NCBI RefSeq assembly: GCF_031846515.1
Contig: NZ_JAVRHO010000007.1
Span: 115,933-179,932 of the forward strand
Origin: Autumnicola lenta
GTDB taxonomy: Bacteria > Bacteroidota > Bacteroidia > Flavobacteriales > Flavobacteriaceae
Reading direction: 5' to 3'
Length of the DNA stretch: 64,000 nt
Within the stretch, counting starts at the first letter, position 1, and every line of letters begins with the position of its first letter. Shown piece after piece: positions 9,540 through 19,359 of this stretch. Below the pieces are notes generated by a model. It worked only from the letters and a program-made list of their open reading frames with translations. It searched no databases and was not told where the DNA came from. The translations under genes were made by a program, and so were the position numbers.

Positions 9540-9998
9540 ATGAAAAAAGGACTTTTAATGATAGCAGCAGTAGGAGCGCTGCTTTTTTCTTCTTGTAAGG
9601 ATAACAATGCTTCAGACAAAGTGAGAGCAGAAAATGTGGAAACAGCTGCAGAACGTGACGCTCAGGAAACAGTGTATCCGGAGATTTCTTTTGAAGAAGA
9701 GGAATTTGATTTTGGAACTATCCAAAAAGGAGAAAACGTAGAGCACATCTTTAAATTTACTAATACAGGGAGAGCGCCTCTTGTTATTACCAATGCTACA
9801 AGTTCTTGTGGTTGTACAGTGCCAGATGCCCCAAAAGAGCCAATTGCACCTGGAGAAACTGCTGAGATGACTGTGAAATATAATGGTTCAGGAAATGGAC
9901 AGGTGACAAAAACTGTTACTGTTTCTGCAAATACTGAAAAAGGAAAAGAGCAAGTGAAAATTAAAGCTTTTGTAGAAGCTGGAGAAACAACTAGCTAG
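9540..9998 (+). CDS. DUF1573 lipoprotein
   Basis: A 152-residue secreted lipoprotein: a signal peptide with lipobox LFSSC (C19), an acidic spacer, then one DUF1573 immunoglobulin-like domain. The domain shows EFDFGTIQKGENVEHIFKFTN and the hallmark SSCGCTVP followed by PIAPGETAEMTVKYN. DUF1573 proteins are widespread in Bacteroidota and have no proven function. It lies 50 bases after nusB and 11 before yajC, a linkage common in flavobacteria. Confidence 0.9.
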   Translation: MKKGLLMIAAVGALLFSSCKDNNASDKVRAENVETAAERDAQETVYPEISFEEEEFDFGTIQKGENVEHIFKFTNTGRAPLVITNATSSCGCTVPDAPKEPIAPGETAEMTVKYNGSGNGQVTKTVTVSANTEKGKEQVKIKAFVEAGETTS

Positions 9999-10009
9999 AA
10001 GAAAAGTAT

Positions 10010-10318
10010 ATGGATAATTTAGCGCAGTTTGCCCCTATAATCTTAATGTTCGTTGTGGTGTATTTCTTTATGATACGACCTCAAATGAAAAAGGCAAAGC
10101 AGGAAAAAACCTTTGTCGAAGACCTTAAGAGAGGTGACAGAATTGTTACAAAAAGCGGGATGCACGGCAAAATTTTAGATTTCAGTGAAAAAAATAACGC
10201 AGTAATTATTGAAACCGGAGCAGGGAAAATTACTTTTGATCGTTCTTCCATATCTATGGAGATGAGTAAGAAGATGAATGAGCCTGTAAAACAACCGGCA
10301 GTAAAAGAGAAAAAATAA
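10010..10318 (+). CDS. yajC: preprotein translocase accessory subunit YajC
   Basis: A 102-residue single-pass inner-membrane protein that associates with SecDF. The transmembrane helix (FAPIILMFVVVYFFMIRPQ) is followed by the conserved MKKAKQEKTFVEDLKRGDRIVTKSG and the small beta domain GKILDFSEKNNAVIIETG. It is the last gene of the nusB operon and is followed by a strong terminator; secDF is not in this window. Confidence 0.95.
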   Translation: MDNLAQFAPIILMFVVVYFFMIRPQMKKAKQEKTFVEDLKRGDRIVTKSGMHGKILDFSEKNNAVIIETGAGKITFDRSSISMEMSKKMNEPVKQPAVKEKK

Positions 10319-10360
10319 CTTTCTGCTGTATTGCCTGAAAAGGCCAATGTAAAAATAAAA

Positions 10361-10390
10361 AACCTGTGAAATAGTTCACAGGTTTTTTTG
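10361..10390 (+). terminator. terminator of the nusB operon
   Basis: AACCTGTGAA and TTCACAGGTT form a 10-bp stem with an ATAG loop, followed by seven T. Confidence 0.88.
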
Positions 10391-10450
10391 TGGTGTATTT
10401 TTGACGCTTAGTATTTAGCTAAAAAAGTGAATAATGCAAAATGCCAATTT

Positions 10451-11047
10451 TCATGATTTTTTGTAATGATCGTTTAGACCAGCACCCTTTCTAATTAGCG
10501 GAATTATTTTTTCCATCCTTTTCTGTTTTGTGCTTTCCTTCTTTGCTTCAATAATATACTCAGTGTATTCCCTTTGCTTACAATCCGGAAGTTTTGCAAA
10601 GTAAGCTTTGAGTTGTTTGTCTTCTTTAAAGGCCATTGTTAGAGCAGGCGGTAAAACCAGTTGCTTACTTATTTCAGGTTTTACAATAAATAATTCCTAA
10701 TTTTTGTTTTGCTATGGCTTCCGCAGTGTACTGCAGCAAAACTTCAGGTTTAATTTCATCGCCTTTTTAAATTTGATTTGCCGTAGTGTTTTGGTTTTTC
10801 CTTCCTGAGCGTTTTCAAGTAAAGTGGTATTTTCTTTAAGAGAGGCACCATTAAAGAACCACATGACACAGTGATTTTTAAAAGCAGCCAATCCTATTAC
10901 ATTCTTGCCTTCGAGGGTATAAACCGGTGCGCCCCATTTTATCTCTTCTTCCAGTTCTGTAGAAAGAAGCATCTTTCTTAAGGCTGAAAGTTCTTCCCGC
11001 CATTTTGTATGTATTTCCACATATTGATCTGCTGATTGTACGGGCAT
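10451..11047 (-). pseudogene. YdeI/OmdA-family protein broken by two frameshifts
   Basis: Intact relatives are about 195 residues: an N-terminal DUF1801 domain and a C-terminal OmdA/YdeI domain. Here the DUF1801 part runs from 11047 (MPVQSADQYVEIHTKWREEL, later IKWGAPVYTLEGKNVIGLAA) and goes out of frame after QIKFKK near 10760. There, one extra A in a run of five restores GDEIKPEVLLQYTAEAIAKQ. A second slip near 10690-10700 is needed to reach KPEISKQLVLPPALTMAF and the C-terminal KQREYTEYIIEAKKESTKQK and GAGLNDHYKKS. Two independent slips make real decay more likely than a single read error. Confidence 0.8.
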
Positions 11048-11066
11048 AGCTGTAGAGGTTATTAGA

Positions 11067-12311
11067 TTATTTTTTATACTTTTCTGAAGTCAACTCTGCT
11101 AGTTTTACAATCACTTCAACGGCTTTCTGCATACTTTCTACAGGTACATATTCATATTTTCCGTGAAAATTATGTCCGCCGGCGAAGATGTTAGGGCAGG
11201 GAAGTCCCTTGTAGCTTAGTTGGGCACCATCTGTTCCGCCTCTTATAGGTTTTAAGACAGGTTTCACGCCTACAGCTTTCATGGCTTTTTCAGCAAGGTC
11301 AACAATATGTTTTACCGGTTCTATTTTTTCCTTCATGTTGAAGTACTGATCTTTAATCTCTATATTTATACAATCCCGCTCATACTGTGTACAAAGATCC
11401 TGGCCCAGATCAAGAATCATTTTTTTACGGGCTTCGAAGTGTTTTCTATCATGATCCCTAATTATGTAATGAAGTTCTGTCTCTTCAACATCTCCTTTCA
11501 TGTTGCTTAAATGAAAAAATCCCTGTCTCCCCTCAGTATGTTCGGGAGTTTCAAGCCTTGGTAAAGAGCTTATAAAATCCTGGGCAATATAAAGACTGTT
11601 GATCATTTTGTCTTTTGCATATCCGGGATGTACACTTTTCCCAATTACTTTCACTACTGCAGAAGCTGCATTAAAATTTTCATATTCAAGTTCACCAATC
11701 TGGCTACCATCCATCGTGTAAGCCCATTCAGCGCCAAACTTCTGAACGTCAAATTTATGAGCACCTCTGCCAATTTCCTCATCTGGCGTGAAGCAAACTT
11801 TTATTTCACCATGCTCTATTTGAGGGTTATCAAGAAGGTACTGCATGGCTGTCATAATTTCTGTAATTCCAGCTTTGTCATCTGCCCCCAGAAGTGTTGT
11901 GCCGTCGGTGGTAATAATCGTCTGACCTTTATATTGAGCCAGATCCTCAAAATAATCGGGAGAGAGAATTATATTTTTTTCCTGGTTTAGAATAATATCA
12001 TTGCCGTCATAATCTTCTATAATCTGCGGATTCACATTTTTTCCGCTAAAATCTGGCGTAGTATCAAAATGAGAGACAAAGCCAATCACAGGTACTTTAT
12101 GAGCAACGTTTGCTGGCAAAGTGGCCATTACATACGCATGCTCATCTATGCTTACATTCTGCATCCCCATTTCCTTTAGCTCGTCTACGAGTAAGTTTGC
12201 CAAATCCCATTGTTTTGCCGTGCTGGGGGTGGAATTACTGGAGGGAGCGCTTTGGGTGTCAATCTTTATGTATTTTATAAATTTATTAATGAGCCTATCT
12301 TTGTTAACCAT
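11067..12311 (-). CDS. pepT: peptidase T (tripeptide aminopeptidase)
   Basis: A cytoplasmic di-zinc M20B peptidase that removes the N-terminal residue of tripeptides. The 414-residue length is standard. Metal and catalytic motifs are VIGFVSHFDTTPD (His and Asp), TTLLGADDKAGITEIM (bridging Asp), FTPDEEIGRGAHKF (catalytic Glu pair) and IRGGTDGAQLSYKGLPCPNI. The last metal histidine is in FAGGHNFHGKYEYVP. It is divergent from ggt, and a minus-strand -7 box TATCTTTG lies at 12367-12374. Confidence 0.95.
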   Translation of the reverse strand: MVNKDRLINKFIKYIKIDTQSAPSSNSTPSTAKQWDLANLLVDELKEMGMQNVSIDEHAYVMATLPANVAHKVPVIGFVSHFDTTPDFSGKNVNPQIIEDYDGNDIILNQEKNIILSPDYFEDLAQYKGQTIITTDGTTLLGADDKAGITEIMTAMQYLLDNPQIEHGEIKVCFTPDEEIGRGAHKFDVQKFGAEWAYTMDGSQIGELEYENFNAASAVVKVIGKSVHPGYAKDKMINSLYIAQDFISSLPRLETPEHTEGRQGFFHLSNMKGDVEETELHYIIRDHDRKHFEARKKMILDLGQDLCTQYERDCINIEIKDQYFNMKEKIEPVKHIVDLAEKAMKAVGVKPVLKPIRGGTDGAQLSYKGLPCPNIFAGGHNFHGKYEYVPVESMQKAVEVIVKLAELTSEKYKK

Positions 12312-12404
12312 TACGATAATTTTTTTAAAGAATTTGGACTAAATTGTAATCAATCTTTTCGCCTAACAAAGATAAATGATCGGGAATCCTTTTACCTTAA
12401 ACTT

Positions 12405-14105
12405 ATGAAAAAACTAATCTTTCTTCTGATTATAACCATATTTACCTCCTGTAAAACAAAGTTTAATACCAATGAGAATACCCGGGAAAGGCTGGGAGTA
12501 ACTGCTGAAAAGGCAATGGTTGTTTCTGCAAGAAAAGAAGCTTCAGCAATAGGTGTTGAAATTTTAAATAAAGGTGGAAATGCATTTGATGCTATGGTTG
12601 CTACCGAAATGTCTCTGGCGGTTTGTTATCCTTTTGCCGGAAATCTCGGAGGCGGCGGATTTATGGTGTATCGTCTTGCCGATGGAGAAACCGGTGCACT
12701 GGATTACAGGGAAAAAGCTCCTTTAGAAGCCAGTAAAACCATGTATCAGGATGAAAGCGGAGCAGTTATTTCTGAAAAAAGCAAAGTGGGGGCAATGGCA
12801 GTAGGAGTTCCCGGAACGATAGCCGGTATGTTCGCTGTACATGAGAAGTTTGGTTCTATGGCTGTGGCAGAAATTTTGAAACCTGTAATTGCGCTGGCTA
12901 AAAATGGTTTTGTGGTAACCGCGAAGCAGGCAGAAACACTGCAACGATACAGCGAGATGTTTGTTAAAGTTAACAATGATAGTATTCTTTTTTCTAAAGA
13001 TTTTGCTGAAGGTGATACTATTAAGAACCTGGCACTGTCCAATACACTTCAAAGAATTTCAGAAAATGGAAGAAAGGAGTTTTATAACGGCACCACAGGT
13101 AAAAAGGTAATAGCTTTTTTGCAGGATTATAATGGTATAATGAAGATGGAAGACCTGGAAAGCTACGAAGCGAAATGGAGGGAGCCTATAAATATTAAAT
13201 ACAATGATTTAAATATAATTTCTATGCCTCCACCATCTAGCGGGGGCATTGTTTTGGGGCAGATTCTCAAAATGATCGAGAATTATCCTATTGATGAATA
13301 TGGACATAATTCGGTTAAAGCTATTCAGGTAATAACAGAAGCTGAAAGAAGGGCATATGCGGACAGAAGTTTTTACCTGGGAGATCCAGACTTTGTGGAA
13401 ATTCCAGTAGACTCTTTACTAAATGAGGAATATGCAAAAAGGCGAATGGAAAATTTTAGTTTTTCACAAGCCACTCCCTCCTCTCAAATGGATTATGGAG
13501 AAATTTCCGGATATGAAAGTATGGAGACTACGCATTATTCTATTGTAGATCAATATGGTAATGCCATTGCTGCTACTACCACTTTAAACGGGGCGTACGG
13601 TTCTAAACTTTATATTCAGGAACTGGGATTTTTTTTGAACAATGAAATGGATGATTTCAGTGCCAAGCCTGGTGTACCTAATATGTTCGGTTTGATTGGT
13701 GCCGAAGCAAATTCTATAGCCCCTGGAAAAAGGATGTTGAGTTCTATGACCCCTACAATTGTAGAAAAAAATGATGATTTATGGCTAACATTGGGCTCCC
13801 CGGGTGGCTCTACCATAATTACTTCAGTTTTGCAGACGATACTTAATGTGGAAGAATATAAGATGACGATGCAGGAAGCTGTAGATGCACCACGATTCCA
13901 TCACCAATGGCTACCAGATGAAATATTATTCGAACCAAATGCTTTTAGCTCAAATGTTCTGGAGAGTCTACAAAATAAAGGATACCATATAGATGAAGGA
14001 GAGTCTACTATAATAGGAAAAGTAGATGCCATACGAGTTCTGCCAGATGGAACACTGGAAGGAGGAGCAGACCGAAGGGGGGATGATGTTGCAGTGGGCT
14101 TGTAG
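12405..14105 (+). CDS. ggt: gamma-glutamyltransferase lipoprotein
   Basis: An extracytoplasmic Ntn hydrolase that hydrolyses or transfers the gamma-glutamyl group of glutathione and related peptides. It is made as a precursor that self-cleaves before the catalytic threonine, here T375 in METTHYSIVDQYGN. Other family motifs are AFDAMVATEMSLAVC, GNLGGGGFMVYR, MPPPSSGGIVLGQIL and LGSPGGSTIITSVLQTIL. The start at ATG 12405 gives a signal peptide with a lipobox (TIFTSC, C16), so the enzyme is probably lipid-anchored. The open frame running back to 12210 would overlap pepT and is not used. The encoded length of 566 residues is normal. Confidence 0.93.
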   Translation: MKKLIFLLIITIFTSCKTKFNTNENTRERLGVTAEKAMVVSARKEASAIGVEILNKGGNAFDAMVATEMSLAVCYPFAGNLGGGGFMVYRLADGETGALDYREKAPLEASKTMYQDESGAVISEKSKVGAMAVGVPGTIAGMFAVHEKFGSMAVAEILKPVIALAKNGFVVTAKQAETLQRYSEMFVKVNNDSILFSKDFAEGDTIKNLALSNTLQRISENGRKEFYNGTTGKKVIAFLQDYNGIMKMEDLESYEAKWREPINIKYNDLNIISMPPPSSGGIVLGQILKMIENYPIDEYGHNSVKAIQVITEAERRAYADRSFYLGDPDFVEIPVDSLLNEEYAKRRMENFSFSQATPSSQMDYGEISGYESMETTHYSIVDQYGNAIAATTTLNGAYGSKLYIQELGFFLNNEMDDFSAKPGVPNMFGLIGAEANSIAPGKRMLSSMTPTIVEKNDDLWLTLGSPGGSTIITSVLQTILNVEEYKMTMQEAVDAPRFHHQWLPDEILFEPNAFSSNVLESLQNKGYHIDEGESTIIGKVDAIRVLPDGTLEGGADRRGDDVAVGL

Positions 14106-14202
14106 TTATTTCTTAAACTAGTTCAAAATTATGTTTATATTTTAATAGTTTTTGTTAAATCATTAAGTTATATTTAACTTATTAACTAAAGCTAGGAAAA
14201 TT

Positions 14203-17076
14203 ATGAAAAATAATTACTTGTTAAGTTTTTGCATGCTGCTTATTTGCACTTTAATGCAGGGACAAATTCAGGAAGTTACAGGTACAGTAGTAGATGAGCA
14301 GTCACAACCGCTACCTGGAGTATCTGTGGCTATTAAAGGAACCAATCAGGGAACAGCAACTGATTTTGATGGTAAATATAGAATAGCGGCATCTCTTGGG
14401 CAGACACTGGTTTTTACTTTTGTAGGTTTTGACGCACGAGAGGTAGAAGTAGATCAGGATGTTATTGATGTGACTTTGGTTTCAGGAATGGCACTTGATG
14501 AGGTAGTATTAGTGGGATCGCGCAATCGTGCACGTACCGTTACAGAATCATCGGTTCCTGTGGATGTATTAGATCTGGAGCAAATTTCTGTTTCAGTACC
14601 ACAGGTTAATCTTAATCAGATGTTAAATTATGTAGCTCCATCCTTTTCTTCGAACACGCAAACTATTTCAGATGGAACAGATCATATTGATCCCGCATCA
14701 CTTAGAGGTCTGGGGCCAGATCAGGTACTGGTGCTTATCAATGGGAAAAGAAGACATAATTCTTCCTTAATAAACGTCAATGGTACTTTTGGTCGTGGTA
14801 GTGTGGGAACAGATTTAAATGCTATTCCGGCTGCTGCTATAGGAAGAATTGAGGTATTACGGGATGGAGCGGCAGCGCAATATGGTTCTGATGCTATTGC
14901 CGGGGTTATAAATATTGTGCTTAAAGATGTCGTAAATGAGTTAAGGCTGGATGTCACTACCGGTGCAAACTTTACAGAAAACGCTAATGAGCAGACGGGA
15001 GGGGTAGATGGAGAAACTGTAAATGTTGCGGCAAGTTATGGGATAGAATTAGGAGATAACGGAGGTTTTATCACTTTTGCCGGTGATTTTGACTATAGGG
15101 AAGATTATAATCGAATGAAGGAATGGGAAGGTAGTATATTTAATGCTTATAATGCAATCGAAAGACAGGCATCTAATGCCGGGATAGACATTGCTAATCT
15201 ATCTAATGAGCAAATTCAGCAATATGCTCAAAATGTATCTTATTTTGATGCTACTTTACAGGAAAATATAGCAAATGCAGAAGACAGATCTACTTTACAG
15301 TCTTTGCTTAATGTAGATGTTACAGAAAATGAACTTGACGCGAGAGGCATGGTGAGGAGCGATTTTAATATGAGAGTGGGCCAATCTGCGCTTCGTGGGG
15401 GAAGATTGTTTGCTAATATGTCTTTGCCAATAGATGATGAGGGAACCGAGTTATATTCTTTTGCCGGAATGAGTTCCAGGAAAGGAAATTCGGCAGGATT
15501 TTACAGGTTACCAAACCAAAGCAGGACTTACACTCCAATTTATATTGATGGATTTCTTCCAGAGATAAACTCTAAAATAAGTGATAAATCTTTAGCCGTG
15601 GGAATTCGTGGAATGGTGGGTGAATGGGACGTAGACTTTAGTAATACCTGGGGGGAGAATGAGTTTCTTTACTTAATTTCCAATACTTCCAATGCCTCCT
15701 TGCTAAGAGCGAGTCCAACTACTTTTGATGCCGGAGGATTTTCTTTTGCCCAGAACACTGTAAATCTTGATGTTTCGCAGTTATACGAGGATACTTTTGA
15801 AGCTTTGAATGTAGCTTTTGGAGCCGAGTATCGACTGGAAACTTACGAGATTGTTGCGGGAGAACGTGCTTCTTACGAACAATATACTCAAAATGGAGAT
15901 GTGGTGACAAGGGCAGATCAGATGCCGGCAACAGATTTCTTCGGAAATGCCCGGCCAGGAGGGTCGCAGGTCTTTCCTGGATTTAGTCCAAAAAATGAGC
16001 TTTCGCGCCAACGTAGCAGTATAGCTGGATATTTGGATATTGAAGCCGATATTACAGAGGCGTTTCTGCTGACCTTCGCAACCAGGTTCGAAGATTATTC
16101 CGATTTTGGTTCTACTATAAACTTTAAGGTCTCATCCCGCTATAAATTAACTGATAATATCAATATAAGAGGGGCTGTAAATACAGGCTTTAGAGCGCCA
16201 TCATTGCACCAGTTATACTTCAATTCCACTTCTACCATTTTCGATAATAATGGTGATCCTCAGGAAGTCGGGACTTTTTCCAATGATAGCAGACCAGCAC
16301 AATTGTTAGGTATCCCGCAATTGAAAGAGGAGACTTCAGAAAGTATAAGTGTTGGTTTTACGGCAACAATTCCTGATGCAAATCTCACCCTTACGGTAGA
16401 TGGATATTTTGTTGCTATTGATGACAGGATCGTATATACAGGACAGTTCCAGGGACCAGGAACAGGAACCGAGCTGGACAATTTATTGACCCAGGCCAAT
16501 GCTACTGCTGCTTCGTTTTTTGCAAACGCAATAGATACCGAATCTAAAGGGTTAGATATTGTACTTACCCATAATGCCTATTTTTCAGAAGAATTTCAGT
16601 TAAAATCTGATCTTGCGGCTACGCTTTCAAAAACCAATCAGGTTGGAGGAATAAATGCTTCCCCTCAGCTGGAACGGGCAGGTTTGGTAAGCACCTATTT
16701 TCCTGAAGATAGCCGGATTTATCTTGAAGAAGCCGTGCCAAGAACGAAGATCAACCTTACCAATAATCTTACGATTAACAGGTTTAATGTATTTCTTAGA
16801 AATGTCTTTTTTGGTGAAGTGACCGAAGCTGTCACAACCCAGGCGAATCAGCAGGTTTTTGGTTCTAAAGTGGTGACAGATCTTTCTGCGGGCTACTCTT
16901 TTTCCGATGCTGTAAGATTTACCCTTGGAGCAAACAACCTGTTTGACGTGTATCCGGATAGGGCCGCACCGGAGTTTGGAAATAGAAGTGAGGGAAGGTT
17001 TGATTGGTCAAGAAGAGCGCAGCAATTTGGAATTGGTGGAAGGTTTTTATTCGCCAGGCTCAGTCTTACTTTGTAG
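14203..17076 (+). CDS. TonB-dependent receptor with N-terminal carboxypeptidase-like domain
   Basis: A 957-residue outer-membrane receptor. It has a signal peptide (to about residue 20), a CarboxypepD_reg-like domain (TGTVVDEQSQPLPGVSVAIKG, then GTATDFDGKYRI; in parts), a plug domain (LNQMLNYVAPSF, SLRGLGPDQVLVLINGKRRH, IEVLRDGAAAQYGSDAIAGV) and a 22-strand-type barrel ending in an aromatic-poor FARLSLTL. No SusD partner follows, so it is not a standard SusCD glycan system. It stands alone and the ligand is unknown. The wording of the plug is closest to iron or cofactor receptors, but that is a weak hint only. Confidence 0.93.
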   Translation: MKNNYLLSFCMLLICTLMQGQIQEVTGTVVDEQSQPLPGVSVAIKGTNQGTATDFDGKYRIAASLGQTLVFTFVGFDAREVEVDQDVIDVTLVSGMALDEVVLVGSRNRARTVTESSVPVDVLDLEQISVSVPQVNLNQMLNYVAPSFSSNTQTISDGTDHIDPASLRGLGPDQVLVLINGKRRHNSSLINVNGTFGRGSVGTDLNAIPAAAIGRIEVLRDGAAAQYGSDAIAGVINIVLKDVVNELRLDVTTGANFTENANEQTGGVDGETVNVAASYGIELGDNGGFITFAGDFDYREDYNRMKEWEGSIFNAYNAIERQASNAGIDIANLSNEQIQQYAQNVSYFDATLQENIANAEDRSTLQSLLNVDVTENELDARGMVRSDFNMRVGQSALRGGRLFANMSLPIDDEGTELYSFAGMSSRKGNSAGFYRLPNQSRTYTPIYIDGFLPEINSKISDKSLAVGIRGMVGEWDVDFSNTWGENEFLYLISNTSNASLLRASPTTFDAGGFSFAQNTVNLDVSQLYEDTFEALNVAFGAEYRLETYEIVAGERASYEQYTQNGDVVTRADQMPATDFFGNARPGGSQVFPGFSPKNELSRQRSSIAGYLDIEADITEAFLLTFATRFEDYSDFGSTINFKVSSRYKLTDNINIRGAVNTGFRAPSLHQLYFNSTSTIFDNNGDPQEVGTFSNDSRPAQLLGIPQLKEETSESISVGFTATIPDANLTLTVDGYFVAIDDRIVYTGQFQGPGTGTELDNLLTQANATAASFFANAIDTESKGLDIVLTHNAYFSEEFQLKSDLAATLSKTNQVGGINASPQLERAGLVSTYFPEDSRIYLEEAVPRTKINLTNNLTINRFNVFLRNVFFGEVTEAVTTQANQQVFGSKVVTDLSAGYSFSDAVRFTLGANNLFDVYPDRAAPEFGNRSEGRFDWSRRAQQFGIGGRFLFARLSLTL

Positions 17077-17109
17077 AATTTTTTGATATTTATTTCCAAT
17101 TAATAATTA

Positions 17110-17137
17110 CCCCGACAGCTCTGCTTCGGGGTTTTTT
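17110..17137 (+). terminator. terminator after the TonB receptor
   Basis: CCCCGA pairs with TCGGGG around a 10-base loop, followed by six T. Confidence 0.75.
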
Positions 17138-17289
17138 GTTGTTAGATCAAAACAATTGTTCTTCAGTTACAAATAATTCATTGCATAATTATCTATGTAA
17201 TGAAGGGAGACTCAACTTCAGGTTTAGGTTTTGTAACTGTAGAATATGTAGAAGTCTTTAAAGTAGTTTTCAGAATATAGAATTTAGTC

Positions 17290-17297
17290 TACTTTTG
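17290..17297 (+). promoter_or_regulatory. -7 box of pyrD
   Basis: TACTTTTG matches TAnnTTTG, with TTTT exactly 19 bases upstream where TTTG is expected. It lies 16 bases before the ATG at 17313. Confidence 0.5.
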
Positions 17298-17312
17298 TAC
17301 AAACCCGCTACT

Positions 17313-18338
17313 ATGTATACATCAATAATAAGATCTGCACTTTTTAGATATGATCCCGAAAAAGTCCATTATTTCACCTTTAATGTTCTAAAAAAAATAA
17401 ATAGTATTCCCGGAATTTCTTCTCTTCTGAAGAAAAAATACCATGTAAATGACAGAAGGCTTGAACGTGAAGTTTTCGGATTAAAGTTTAAGAATCCGGT
17501 AGGTCTTGCTGCTGGTTTTGATAAGGACGCCAACTTGTTTGAGGAGCTTTCCAATTTCGGTTTTGGTTTTATAGAAGTAGGCACTGTGACTCCCAAACCA
17601 CAGCCGGGCAATGAAAAAAAGCGGCTGTTCCGCCTTCGGGAGGATGAGGCAATCATTAATAGGATGGGTTTTAATAATGGTGGGGTAGAGGCCATGGTGG
17701 AACGGCTAAAAAGGAATAAAGGTGTGCTTATTGGAGGTAACATTGGTAAAAACAAGCTCACTCCTAATGCAGAAGCAGTGGAGGATTATAAAATCTGTTT
17801 TGAGGCACTTTATGAGCACGTAAATTATTTCGTGGTCAATGTGAGCTCCCCAAATACGCCAAATTTAAGGGAGCTTCAGGATAAAGAGCCACTTACAAAT
17901 CTGCTGAATACTCTTCAAAAATTAAACCTGGCAAAGCCGAAGCAAAAGCCGATATTGTTAAAAATAGCACCAGATCTTTCGGATTCACAATTGCTCGATA
18001 TTATTGAAATTGTGCAGGCCACCGGAATCGCCGGTATTATTGCTACCAATACCACAATTTCCCGGGATGGTTTAAAATCTGAAAATAAGCAGGAAATGGG
18101 CGGAATGAGCGGAAGACCTTTAAAAAACCGTTCTACTGAAGTGATCAGGTTTTTATCTGAAAAAAGCAATAAAGCCTTTCCGATTATTGGCGTGGGTGGA
18201 ATTCACTCTCCTGAAGATGCGCTGGAGAAACTTGATGCCGGGGCAAGTCTTGTACAATTGTATACTGGATTTATTTATGAAGGTCCGTCGCTTGTGAAAG
18301 CGATAAATAAGAAGATTCTTGAGCGGGAAATAAAATAA
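17313..18338 (+). CDS. pyrD: dihydroorotate dehydrogenase (quinone), class 2
   Basis: The fourth step of pyrimidine synthesis: it oxidises dihydroorotate to orotate and passes electrons through FMN to the membrane quinone pool. The N-terminal helices (LFRYDPEKVHYFTFNVLKK) are the membrane-binding, quinone-tunnel part that defines class 2. Core motifs are NPVGLAAGFDKDA, EVGTVTPKPQPGN, the catalytic-serine stretch YFVVNVSSPNTPNLR, IIATNTTISR and PIIGVGGIHSPEDA. The start at ATG 17313 is preferred to the TTG at 17295, which overlaps the -7 box. Confidence 0.96.
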   Translation: MYTSIIRSALFRYDPEKVHYFTFNVLKKINSIPGISSLLKKKYHVNDRRLEREVFGLKFKNPVGLAAGFDKDANLFEELSNFGFGFIEVGTVTPKPQPGNEKKRLFRLREDEAIINRMGFNNGGVEAMVERLKRNKGVLIGGNIGKNKLTPNAEAVEDYKICFEALYEHVNYFVVNVSSPNTPNLRELQDKEPLTNLLNTLQKLNLAKPKQKPILLKIAPDLSDSQLLDIIEIVQATGIAGIIATNTTISRDGLKSENKQEMGGMSGRPLKNRSTEVIRFLSEKSNKAFPIIGVGGIHSPEDALEKLDAGASLVQLYTGFIYEGPSLVKAINKKILEREIK

Positions 18339-18441
18339 ATTCTGAAGATAAATAGGTAGGGAGAGGTAGTAGAAATGGCAATTATCGACAAATTTTAGGA
18401 CATGCCGATCTTCTGTTTCTTCTTTATAAATCCTAAAATAC

Positions 18442-18450
18442 TATATTTGG
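18442..18450 (+). promoter_or_regulatory. -7 box of the HMG-CoA lyase gene
   Basis: TATATTTGG (TAnnTTTG) lies 4 bases before the ATG at 18455, implying a very short or leaderless transcript. Confidence 0.45.
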
Positions 18451-18454
18451 TTTT

Positions 18455-19318
18455 ATGCGAGAAATAAAGCTTATTGAGTGTCCGCGGGATGCAATGCAGG
18501 GGATTAAACCCTTTATTCCTACAGATAAGAAAGTGCAGTATATCCAGTCCTTATTAAGGTGTGGATTTGACACTATAGATTTTGGAAGTTTTGTTTCTCC
18601 CAAAGCTATTCCGCAAATGGCAGATACTTCAGAAGTTTTAAAGCAGCTTGATCTTTCCAGAACAAAAAGCAAGCTTCTGGCGATTGTCGCCAACGTGCGT
18701 GGTGCACAAGATGCTTCAGCTCATGAGGAAATCCAGTACTTAGGCTATCCTTTTTCAATTTCTGAAAATTTTCAGATGCGGAATACCCATAAAACAATTT
18801 CAGAATCTGTAGAGGTTCTAAAGGAAATTATCCAGATTGCCGGAGACAATAATAAAGAAGTTGTCGCCTACCTTTCAATGGGTTTTGGAAATCCATATGG
18901 TGACCCCTGGAATGTAGAAATTGTCGGGGAGTGGACAGAAAAGCTTTCAGCGATGGGGGTGAGAATTTTATCATTATCAGATACTATTGGAAGTTCCACA
19001 CCAGATATTATAGAGTACCTGTTTTCCAATCTTATTCCGAAATTTAAAAATATCGAATTCGGTGCACATTTACATACCACGCCTTCCAGCTGGCACGAGA
19101 AAATAGATGCCGCATATAAAGCCGGCTGCTATCGCTTTGATGGGGCAATCCAGGGTTTTGGCGGTTGTCCTATGGCTAAAGACGAGTTGACGGGGAATAT
19201 GCCAACAGAAAAAATGGTGTCCTATTTTAATTCGAAAAAGGCAGATACCAGTATCAGGATGGGGAGCTTCGAATCTTCTTACAACGAAGCTATAAAACTG
19301 TTTGATACTTATAATTAA
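18455..19318 (+). CDS. mvaB: hydroxymethylglutaryl-CoA lyase
   Basis: A TIM-barrel lyase of the HMGL/DRE-metal superfamily, cleaving 3-hydroxy-3-methylglutaryl-CoA to acetyl-CoA and acetoacetate, usually at the end of leucine breakdown. Visible motifs are IKLIECPRDAMQG (the metal Asp region), GFDTIDFGSFVSPKAIPQMAD, the metal-ligand histidines in FGAHLHTTPSSW, and the C-terminal catalytic loop GFGGCPMAKDELTGNMPTE, which carries the active-site cysteine. At 287 residues it matches bacterial enzymes. No other leucine-catabolism gene is adjacent. Confidence 0.92.
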   Translation: MREIKLIECPRDAMQGIKPFIPTDKKVQYIQSLLRCGFDTIDFGSFVSPKAIPQMADTSEVLKQLDLSRTKSKLLAIVANVRGAQDASAHEEIQYLGYPFSISENFQMRNTHKTISESVEVLKEIIQIAGDNNKEVVAYLSMGFGNPYGDPWNVEIVGEWTEKLSAMGVRILSLSDTIGSSTPDIIEYLFSNLIPKFKNIEFGAHLHTTPSSWHEKIDAAYKAGCYRFDGAIQGFGGCPMAKDELTGNMPTEKMVSYFNSKKADTSIRMGSFESSYNEAIKLFDTYN

Positions 19319-19359
19319 TTAAAATTATGGTTTAGGTATATTTCATCATTTTATTTTAT

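Noticed and set aside
12210..12404. N-terminal extension of gamma-glutamyltransferase
   Set aside because: It would overlap the divergent pepT start and hide the signal peptide that begins at 12405.
14203..17076. SusC of a SusCD polysaccharide utilisation locus
   Set aside because: No SusD-like lipoprotein or glycoside hydrolase follows; the next genes are pyrD and HMG-CoA lyase.
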